Assembly (NCBI GenBank): GCA_001799975.1
Contig: MGUQ01000071.1
Location: 9,939-15,370 of the forward strand
Source: Elusimicrobia bacterium RIFCSPLOWO2_01_FULL_54_10
GTDB lineage: Bacteria > Elusimicrobiota > Elusimicrobia > 2-02-FULL-39-32
Direction: 5' to 3'
DNA length: 5,432 nucleotides
Shown: positions 1 to 5,002 of the stretch, piece by piece
Layout: the number at the start of each line of letters is the position of its first letter
Numbering within the stretch: position 1 is the first letter of the stretch
The notes under the pieces: generated by a model
What the model was told of the DNA's origin: nothing
The model's input: the letters and a program-made list of their open reading frames with translations, nothing else
Database searches by the model: none
Translations under genes and position numbers: made by a program

Positions 1-978
1 GGCGTCTGTCACCGTTTCTCCGGAGCCTCCGGTCTTGGCCACGGTTTGCGCGGCATAATAGCCGTCCGCGGGATTGCCGATGGCGATGGACTTGGCGATG
101 GTGTGCGGAATGACAGGTTTGATGATGTCGGATTTTTCCTTGATGGCGGTCACCACGGGGCAGCAGCCTTCGGCTTGTGCGGCGGAGATTTTGGTGTGGA
201 ATTCCGGGATGAGCGCCAAGTCTCTAAATTCGGAAAAACCCTTGTAGATTTTTATGAGCAGGGAGCCGGAGGCCACGGGCACCACCACATGGTCCGGGGC
301 GCGCCAGCCGAGCTGCTCGGCCACTTCAAAACCCAGGGTTTTGGAGCCCTCGGCGTAATAGGGGCGGATGTTAACATTCACGAACGCCCACTTGTAGGAG
401 TCCGCCACTTCGGCGCAAAGGCGGTTCACATCATCGTAATTGCCCTTGATGCCCACGATGATGGGGTCGTACACTCCCGCGCCAATCACTTTGCCCGATT
501 CCAAATCTGCGGGGATGAAGACAAATGTGCGGAAGCGGCCCACGGAGCCGTAGGCGGCCACGGAGCCGGCCAGGTTGCCCGTGGAGGCACAGGCCACGGT
601 ATCGAAGCCGAGCTCACGGCTGCGCGTCAAGGCCACGGTCACCACTCGGTCCTTGAAGGAAAATGTGGGGTTTACCGTATCGTTTTTGAAATAGAGGTTT
701 TTAAGGCCGAGCAGTTTGCCCAGATTGCGGGATTTGAAAAAGGGCGTGTAGCCTTCTCCCAAAGTGACGGGATCGCGGGTTTCCACGGGGAGAAGCTCCC
801 AATAGCGCCAGAGAGTGCGCGGGCGGGACTCGATTTTTTCGCGGCTGATTTCCTGGCGGATTAAATCATAGTTGTAGACCACTTCGAGTGGGCCGAAGCA
901 GAATTCGCAGACATGGCGGGCGATGGCAGGGCTTTCCTGCCCGCATTCCTTGCATTTGAGCGCTTTTATTTTGTTCAT
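1..978 (-). CDS. thrC: Threonine synthase, PLP-dependent (3' end beyond the left edge)
   Basis: Converts O-phospho-L-homoserine to L-threonine in the cytoplasm, the last step of threonine synthesis. The minus-strand frame is open for 326 codons from ATG 978 to the edge, so the C-terminus is missing (the family usually runs to about 350-480 residues). A zinc-ribbon-like N-terminus has paired cysteines C9/C12 and C24/C27. GEGYTP (about 74-79) precedes PTFSFKDR (104-111), whose K109 should form the PLP Schiff base. ACASTGNLAG (129-138) is the phosphate-binding loop of fold-type II PLP enzymes, and VASGS (235-239) is a second glycine/serine loop. The ATG was chosen because the zinc ribbon follows at once. 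No Shine-Dalgarno is visible: the ATG sits right after a U-rich tract. A SAM-I riboswitch lies directly upstream, so expression should fall when SAM is abundant. A threonine-synthase-like paralogue with another role in the methionine branch cannot be excluded. Confidence 0.95.
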   Translation of the reverse strand, partial: MNKIKALKCKECGQESPAIARHVCEFCFGPLEVVYNYDLIRQEISREKIESRPRTLWRYWELLPVETRDPVTLGEGYTPFFKSRNLGKLLGLKNLYFKNDTVNPTFSFKDRVVTVALTRSRELGFDTVACASTGNLAGSVAAYGSVGRFRTFVFIPADLESGKVIGAGVYDPIIVGIKGNYDDVNRLCAEVADSYKWAFVNVNIRPYYAEGSKTLGFEVAEQLGWRAPDHVVVPVASGSLLIKIYKGFSEFRDLALIPEFHTKISAAQAEGCCPVVTAIKEKSDIIKPVIPHTIAKSIAIGNPADGYYAAQTVAKTGGSGETVTDA

Positions 979-984
979 AAAATT

Positions 985-1017
985 AAAAAACTCGAGGGGA
1001 GAACATCCGCTCGAGCT
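985..1017 (-). terminator. Candidate SAM-dependent intrinsic terminator before thrC
   Basis: Two copies of the self-complementary hexamer CUCGAG (1015-1010 and 996-991) can pair across a 13-base loop. One G-U and one A-U pair can extend this to 8 bp. A run of six U follows at once (990-985), then AAUUUU and the thrC start codon. The helix can form only if the longer 996-1032 hairpin does not, which matches the logic of an S-box OFF switch. The stem is short and the loop rather large, so strength is uncertain. Confidence 0.55.
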
Positions 1018-1032
1018 GGAATGTTTCTCCCC
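996..1032 (-). promoter_or_regulatory. Candidate antiterminator hairpin of the SAM riboswitch
   Basis: In the minus-strand RNA, 1032-1018 pairs with 1008-996 to give 13 bp with two single-base bulges around a 9-base loop. The 5' arm reuses bases 1032-1030 of the P1 3' strand, and more if P1 is extended, so this hairpin and P1 compete. Its loop also captures the first CUCGAG copy needed by the proposed terminator. It should therefore form when SAM is absent and allow thrC to be transcribed. The pairing is visible; the role is inferred. The alternative is that this hairpin is itself the terminator, but its stem ends 5 bases before the U-tract. Confidence 0.6.
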
Positions 1033-1146
1033 TTATCGCCCCGCTTGTACTGCAGCGGATAGCTTTAGCACCTGACACCTAACTTTTTCTTAGGTCGGTT
1101 GCCGTGGTTTCACAGGGCCTTATCCCTCCACCACTCTCGATAAGAG
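1030..1146 (-). promoter_or_regulatory. SAM-I (S-box) riboswitch aptamer upstream of thrC
   Basis: The minus-strand transcript has the S-box layout. P1 pairs CUCUUAUC (1146-1139) with GAUAAGGG (1037-1030), 8 bp with one G-U, and weaker pairs extend it outward. P2 has an outer GUGGU/ACCAC helix (1134-1130 with 1108-1104) and an inner AGGG/CCCU helix (1127-1124 with 1117-1114), followed by the conserved UGAAACC stretch. GGCAACC (1103-1097) is the conserved core motif. P3 is ACCUAA/UUAGGU (1095-1077), GGUGCUAA (about 1073-1066) is the next conserved element, and P4 is CCGCU/AGCGG (1058-1041). Known S-box aptamers bind S-adenosylmethionine and turn downstream genes off. The call rests on motif and helix matching by eye. 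Confidence 0.93.
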
Positions 1147-1163
1147 AAAAACTAACTTCAATA

Positions 1164-1193
1164 ATCCTATTAAATTGGGGTGGGTTTTGTCAA
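1164..1193 (-). promoter_or_regulatory. Sigma-70-type promoter for the riboswitch-thrC transcript
   Basis: On the minus strand a perfect TTGACA (1193-1188) is followed after 18 bases by TAGGAT (1169-1164), which matches 4 of 6 of the -10 consensus. Transcription would start near 1157, about ten bases before P1 of the riboswitch, which is the expected arrangement. The -35 box lies within the last codons of lgt (Leu-Thr-Lys), so the promoter is embedded in the upstream gene's coding sequence. Confidence 0.75.
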
Positions 1194-1964
1194 GAACAGT
1201 TTGAACCGGGCAAATGCCGCTATCGCAAAGAGGATAATGCTGGTGATCTGCGCGGGGGTGAGGCCCCCAAAGCGGGGTTCGTCCCAGCGGAAGAACTCCA
1301 GGGCAAAGCGGCCGGCGCTATAAAGGAGGAGATACTCCGCAAACACGATCCCAGAAGGTTGCGCCGCGCGCGCGCGCCTGGCGTTCAAGCGCCAGAGAAG
1401 GAACGCCCCCAGGGCGGCCAGAAAAAGAGCTTCATAAATTTGGGTGGGGTGGAGCGGCAGGCCGGGCGGGGCCAGGGTTTCAGGGTGGCTGAAAACCACG
1501 GCCCAGGGCGCCTCGCAAACTTTGCCAAAGCAGCAGCCGGCGGCGAAACATCCCAGCCGCCCCAGAGCGTGGCCGAAGGCGAGGGCCGGGGCAATCCAGT
1601 CGGCCACCCGCTTCCAATCGGCGGCGAAGGGTTTCGAACGGTTCCAGATATAAAATCCAAATGCCGCTCCCAGAACGCCGCCATAAAAAGTGAGCCCGCC
1701 CCGCCAGACCATGAAAATTTCCAGCCAACCCTCTTGAAATTCATCCCAGTGGGTGGCCGCGTAAAAGGCGCGCGCGCCCGCAATCCCTGTCAAAATCATC
1801 AGGAATGCCATGTGGGACAGGGATTCGCGGTCCGCTTTGCCCGCGAAGCCGTCCAAAGCGGCCTGGCGCTGCACAATTAGAATGCCGGCCAAAATCCCGA
1901 GCGCCACCATAAGGCCGTAAGTGTGCAGCGTGAGCGGGCCGATTTTGAGGAGGATGGGGACCAT
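1170..1964 (-). CDS. lgt: Prolipoprotein diacylglyceryl transferase
   Basis: Transfers diacylglycerol from phosphatidylglycerol to the lipobox cysteine of prolipoproteins, at the inner membrane. The 264 residues form several hydrophobic segments (about 12-31, 50-70, 90-107, 121-143, 177-192, 206-221 and 238-252). Signature parts are IGPLTLHTYG (8-17), RGGLTFYGG (88-96), GRLGCFAAGCCFG (135-147), HPTQIYE (172-178) and a late RFALEFFR (219-226). R136 matches the essential arginine of E. coli Lgt. The E. coli H103 position appears to be Tyr (Y94), and the GNxxNGE stretch is GCxxAGCC, a pattern I recall from other non-enterobacterial Lgt proteins. The ATG at 1964 was chosen because MVPILLKIGP matches the normal family start. 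An upstream ATG at 2003 would add 13 residues but overlaps the divergent gene. No Shine-Dalgarno is visible. The 3' end contains the -35 box of thrC. Confidence 0.94.
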   Translation of the reverse strand: MVPILLKIGPLTLHTYGLMVALGILAGILIVQRQAALDGFAGKADRESLSHMAFLMILTGIAGARAFYAATHWDEFQEGWLEIFMVWRGGLTFYGGVLGAAFGFYIWNRSKPFAADWKRVADWIAPALAFGHALGRLGCFAAGCCFGKVCEAPWAVVFSHPETLAPPGLPLHPTQIYEALFLAALGAFLLWRLNARRARAAQPSGIVFAEYLLLYSAGRFALEFFRWDEPRFGGLTPAQITSIILFAIAAFARFKLFLTKPTPI

Positions 1965-1971
1965 GAGGGAT

Positions 1972-1977
1972 ATTATA
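1972..1977 (-). promoter_or_regulatory. Candidate -10 box for lgt (near-leaderless start)
   Basis: A perfect TATAAT on the minus strand ends 7 bases before the lgt ATG at 1964. With usual spacing, transcription would start at or within a base or two of the A of the ATG. No convincing -35 hexamer is seen 16-18 bases upstream. It is a single hexamer in AT-rich spacer DNA, so a chance match is possible. Confidence 0.4.
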
Positions 1978-1984
1978 GCCCAGA

Positions 1985-1990
1985 TATAGT
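1985..1990 (+). promoter_or_regulatory. Candidate -10 box for the pterin synthase-rlmI-murC operon
   Basis: TATAGT (5 of 6 consensus) lies 11 bases before the ATG at 2002, so the leader would be only about 4-6 bases. No good -35 box is visible. The site overlaps the region upstream of the divergent lgt -10 box inside a 37-base spacer. Confidence 0.35.
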
Positions 1991-2001
1991 AAAATTTGGT
2001 C

Positions 2002-2376
2002 ATGTACGAAGTTATCATCGAAAAATCATTTTCCAGCGCCCATTTCTTAAGGAAATATAAGGGCAAAGACGAGCCCCTCCACGGCCACAACTGGAAGGTG
2101 CAAGTGGAATTCCGTGGGAATGCTCTCGTTCAACCGGAAGAATACCTGGTGGATTTTGTGGAAGCCAATGAAGAGTTGGCCAAAATCATCGCCAAAATCG
2201 ATTATAAGAACATCAACGAAGTCCCGCCTTTCGACAAACGCAATACTTCCGCTGAAAATATCGCCCGATGGATTTGCGAAGAATTCGGCAATACCAAAAT
2301 CCAGCCCAAGCCCAGCCGCGTGACCGTGTGGGAGACAGACACGGGAGCGGCACGCTTCATTCCGGACAACGCCTGA
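2002..2376 (+). CDS. 6-pyruvoyltetrahydropterin synthase family protein, PTPS-III-like (no catalytic Cys)
   Basis: A 124-residue T-fold pterin enzyme, the normal length for QueD/PTPS. The three zinc ligands are present: H14 in SAHF, and H27 and H29 in LHGHNW. VDF (50-52), TSAENIARW (82-90) and the pterin-anchoring glutamate in WET (E111) also fit. Classical QueD has a catalytic Cys as CxxxHGH. Here the motif is E24-P-L-H-G-H, and the only cysteine (C92) is far away. ExxHGH is the pattern reported for PTPS-III, which turns dihydroneopterin triphosphate into 6-hydroxymethyl-dihydropterin for folate synthesis in place of FolB. The LDH motif is IDY (66-68), so the catalytic His of the triad is Tyr. 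I infer a folate role over queuosine, and no pathway gene lies beside it to decide. ATG 2002 is preferred over TTG 1996. The stop overlaps the next ATG (TGATG). Confidence 0.9.
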   Translation: MYEVIIEKSFSSAHFLRKYKGKDEPLHGHNWKVQVEFRGNALVQPEEYLVDFVEANEELAKIIAKIDYKNINEVPPFDKRNTSAENIARWICEEFGNTKIQPKPSRVTVWETDTGAARFIPDNA

Positions 2377-3560
2377 TGGACGCTCCCCGAGTTTTTTTAA
2401 AGCCCGGCAGGGACAAGCGGGCGGAGGCGGGCCACCTCTGGGTTTTCTCCAACGAAATCGATAAAGCTGAAGAAGATCTCACGCCGGGCGGGATTGTTGA
2501 TATTTATTCTTCCCGCAGCAAGCTCATTGGGCGCGGTTTTTGCAATCCCCAGTCGCTCATCTCTCTCCGCATTCTTACATCAAAACCCGAACCCATCGAC
2601 GAAGCTTTTATCTCGAAGAAAATTCAGGCGGCGCAAAATTTGCGGGACCAAATATTGCCGGGCGAAACCGCGTATCGCCTTCTTTTCGGTGAATCCGACG
2701 GACTTCCCGGGGTGGTCGTGGACCGCTTGGGGGATGTTTTCACGGTGCAGTCCTATTGTCTCGGAGCCGACATGCTCCTGCCTCATGTTTTTTCCGCGCT
2801 GAAAACTCTTTATTCTCCGCGCGCCATCTACAAAAAAAGCGACAGCGCCATGCGCGAGCTCGAAGGCCTTAAAGAGGATGTCGGAGTGGTGGAAGGTGAT
2901 TTGAAACCTCCGGTTGAAATTGTCCAGGGATTTCACGGGCACAAACTGAAATTCTGGGTGGACCCGATTGAAGGCCAAAAGACGGGGTTTTTCTTCGATC
3001 AGAGGGAAAACCGCGTTCGGCTCACATTTTATGCCAAAGGAAAATCGGTTTTGGACGCTTATTCCTATGTGGGCGGTTTTGGCGTGCACGCGGCGTTCGC
3101 AGGCGCTTCCGCCGTCACTTGTGTGGATTCATCCGCCCCGGCCTGTGAACTGGCCAAGAAGAATTTTGAAGCCAACGGCCTCAAGGGCGATGTCATCCAG
3201 GAAGATGCGGAAGTGGTCCTGGGCCGTTTCCGCACGGAAAAGAGAAAATTTGATATCATCGTTTTGGATCCGCCGGCTCTGGCTAAATCAAAGAAGATCG
3301 TCTTTTCCGCCATTCGCAAATACGGCCATCTGAATCAGGCGGCAATGGAGTGCTTGAACCCCGGAGGCCTGCTTTTCAGCTGTTCCTGCTCGCACCATGT
3401 GGAGCGGGGGGAGTTCATCAAGATGATCGGGGAAGCGGCCAGCGGGATTGGCCGCACGGCGAGGATTCTGGAAATGCGCGGAGCGGGACGGGATCATCCC
3501 ATTCTGCCTGCCATGCCGGAAACCGAATATTTAAAATGCGCGATCGTAAGAATTGACTGA
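2376..3560 (+). CDS. rlmI: RlmI-type 23S rRNA (cytosine-C5) methyltransferase, PUA domain plus class I SAM methyltransferase
   Basis: A 394-residue protein, almost the same length as E. coli RlmI (396), which makes m5C1962 in 23S rRNA with SAM as donor. An N-terminal PUA-like domain (about 3-75, with GHLWVFSNEI at 19-28) binds RNA. The central part contains GESDGLPGVVVDR (105-117). The C-terminal Rossmann domain starts near 195: GQKTGFFFDQREN (200-212), the SAM-binding LDAYSYVGGFG (226-236), an acidic end of strand two at D251, motif IV DPPALAKSK (298-306) and SCSCSH (335-340), whose C338 is the likely nucleophile. The start at 2376 gives an N-terminus matching the family; the frame is open further upstream, but only inside the preceding gene. 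It overlaps that gene and murC by one base each (TGATG), so translational coupling is likely. Close relatives modify other rRNA sites, so the exact target is less certain than the family. Confidence 0.93.
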   Translation: MDAPRVFLKPGRDKRAEAGHLWVFSNEIDKAEEDLTPGGIVDIYSSRSKLIGRGFCNPQSLISLRILTSKPEPIDEAFISKKIQAAQNLRDQILPGETAYRLLFGESDGLPGVVVDRLGDVFTVQSYCLGADMLLPHVFSALKTLYSPRAIYKKSDSAMRELEGLKEDVGVVEGDLKPPVEIVQGFHGHKLKFWVDPIEGQKTGFFFDQRENRVRLTFYAKGKSVLDAYSYVGGFGVHAAFAGASAVTCVDSSAPACELAKKNFEANGLKGDVIQEDAEVVLGRFRTEKRKFDIIVLDPPALAKSKKIVFSAIRKYGHLNQAAMECLNPGGLLFSCSCSHHVERGEFIKMIGEAASGIGRTARILEMRGAGRDHPILPAMPETEYLKCAIVRID

Positions 3561-4945
3561 TGTTTAAAACAATCAAAAACATCCATTTTGTGGGCATCGG
3601 CGGCTCCGGCATGTCCGGGATTGCCGAAGTCCTGCTCACCCTGGGCTACCGCGTGAGCGGCTCCGACATGAAAGAGTCGGATGTGACCGACCGCTTGACC
3701 CAACTGGGAGCGAAAATCTATTACGGCCACAAGGACACGAATGTGGGTGACGCCCAGGTGGTGGTCACCTCCACGGCGGTCAAAGCCGACAACCCTGAAG
3801 TGCGCTTTGCGCGCAAGAAAAAAATTCCCGTCATTCCCCGCATCGAGATGCTGGCCGAAATCGCCCGTTTGAAATACACCATCGCCGTGGCCGGCACTCA
3901 CGGCAAGACCACTACCACCTCCATGGCGGCGGCCATCTTGCAGGAAGCGGGCTGGGACCCCACCTTCATCATTGGCGGCAAGGTGAAACATCTGGGCGGA
4001 GGCGCCAAGCTCGGCAACGGCGAGTTTCTGGTGGCCGAAGCGGACGAATCCGACGGGTCTTTCTTAAAGCTTTCCCCGGCGTTTGGCATTATCACGAACA
4101 TTGATAACGATCATCTTGATTATCATCAAAACATCAAAAACCTGCGCGCGGCTTTTGTGCAGTTTGCCAACCGCGTGCCTTTTTATGGCTGTGTTATTGT
4201 GTGCCGTGACGACCCCGGAGTCAGAGCCATTCTGCCCAGCTTGACGCGGCGGGTGGTGACTTACGGTTTCCGCCATGGAGTGGATTATTCGGCGGAGGAG
4301 ATGCATCAATATTCCGAAGGGACCTGGTACACGCTCATGCACCGCGGCGTGAAAGTGGGCCAGGTGACTTTGAATCTTCCGGGTAAACATAATATACTAG
4401 ACTCCCTTGCCGCCTGCGCCCTGGCGCTGGAACTGGGGATTCCCTTTGAGCCCATCCGCAAAGCTCTGGCCAAGTTTGAGAGCGTGGGCCGGCGGCTGGA
4501 AAAGCGGGGAGAAAAGAACGGAGCCATCTGGATGGACGATTACGGCCATCACCCCACGGAAATCAGGGCGGTTTTGCAGGCCCTGCGGGAACGGTTCCCT
4601 CACAAGAATTTAGTTGTTCTTTTTCAGCCGCACCGGTTTTCCAGGACGAAGCTTCTTTGGCGGGAGTTCGGCTCCTGTTTTAAAGGCGCGGACCATGTTC
4701 TGATGCTGCCCATTTATCCCGCGGGAGAAAGCCCCATTCGCGGGGTGGATTCCAAAAAACTGGTGGCCAACATCAAGCGCCACGGGGTGTCGGCGGCGTT
4801 CCAGAACGGCACGGGGGAAGATTTAGCCAAGCATGTCCGCGCGGACACGGTGTTCCTCACCATGGGCGCGGGGGACGTGTGGAAGTTCGGGGAGAAGATT
4901 TTTAAGCAGAGCGCAGCTTTTACGCGCCCGTCGACTAGCGGTTAG
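3560..4945 (+). CDS. murC: UDP-N-acetylmuramate--L-alanine ligase
   Basis: Adds L-alanine to UDP-MurNAc with ATP, the first amino-acid step of peptidoglycan precursor synthesis, in the cytoplasm. At 461 residues it has normal length. The N-terminal UDP-binding domain carries VGIGGSGMSG (11-20) and SGSD (33-36). The central ATPase domain has AGTHGKTTTT (111-120), EADESDGSF (160-168), NIDNDHLDYH (180-189) and GKHNILDSLAA (275-285). The C-terminal domain has RRLEKRG (311-317), DDYGHHPTEI (326-335), QPHRFSRT (356-363) and MGAGDVW (435-441). The gene starts on the last base of the rlmI stop (TGATG). Its last seven codons and stop lie inside the downstream tRNA gene, so the TRPSTSG tail is tRNA-encoded and probably dispensable. 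It stands apart from the usual division/cell-wall cluster: no murG, murB or ddl is next to it. Confidence 0.97.
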   Translation: MFKTIKNIHFVGIGGSGMSGIAEVLLTLGYRVSGSDMKESDVTDRLTQLGAKIYYGHKDTNVGDAQVVVTSTAVKADNPEVRFARKKKIPVIPRIEMLAEIARLKYTIAVAGTHGKTTTTSMAAAILQEAGWDPTFIIGGKVKHLGGGAKLGNGEFLVAEADESDGSFLKLSPAFGIITNIDNDHLDYHQNIKNLRAAFVQFANRVPFYGCVIVCRDDPGVRAILPSLTRRVVTYGFRHGVDYSAEEMHQYSEGTWYTLMHRGVKVGQVTLNLPGKHNILDSLAACALALELGIPFEPIRKALAKFESVGRRLEKRGEKNGAIWMDDYGHHPTEIRAVLQALRERFPHKNLVVLFQPHRFSRTKLLWREFGSCFKGADHVLMLPIYPAGESPIRGVDSKKLVANIKRHGVSAAFQNGTGEDLAKHVRADTVFLTMGAGDVWKFGEKIFKQSAAFTRPSTSG

Positions 4946-4998
4946 GTCACGTCCCTTTCAAGGACGTAACACGGGTTCAACTCCCGTCGGGCGCACCA
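4924..4998 (+). tRNA. tRNA-Glu (anticodon UUC), CCA encoded
   Basis: The acceptor stem GCGCCCG/CGGGCGC (4924-4930 with 4988-4994) is seven perfect pairs. A D-arm (GAC/GTC around TAGCGGTTAG), an anticodon stem CGTCC/GGACG with loop CTTTCAA and a T-arm ACGGG/CCCGT with loop TTCAACT follow. The anticodon TTC reads glutamate GAA/GAG codons. The discriminator is A4995 and CCA is at 4996-4998. The first 22 bases overlap the end of murC on the same strand. I see no convincing promoter of its own, so it may be cut out of the murC operon transcript. Confidence 0.97.
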
Positions 4999-5002
4999 AT
5001 TT

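Noticed and set aside
46..864. A long (272-codon) plus-strand open frame
   Set aside because: It lies antisense to thrC, which has clear zinc-ribbon, PLP-lysine and phosphate-loop motifs. The His/Gly-rich translation is a typical shadow of a GC-biased gene.
1365..1377. CG-dinucleotide run (13 bases), with a similar short run near 1768-1777
   Set aside because: It encodes a basic Arg/Ala stretch in a cytoplasmic loop of Lgt and a normal Gly-Ala-Arg segment. It fits codon use, and there is no evidence for phase variation or Z-DNA function.
1104..1880. A 258-codon plus-strand open frame
   Set aside because: It runs through the riboswitch and antisense to lgt. Its low-complexity Gly/Ala/Lys/Arg translation shows no domain.
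1965..2090. N-terminal extension of lgt by up to 42 residues
   Set aside because: It would overlap the pterin synthase gene in antisense, and the family N-terminus is already complete from ATG 1964.
2268..2375. N-terminal extension of rlmI by 36 residues
   Set aside because: It overlaps the coding region of the upstream gene and has no PUA-like sequence. The ATG at 2376 gives the standard start and a TGATG junction.
4860..4923. A dedicated promoter for tRNA-Glu
   Set aside because: No pair of -35 and -10 hexamers with proper spacing could be found by eye at the end of murC.
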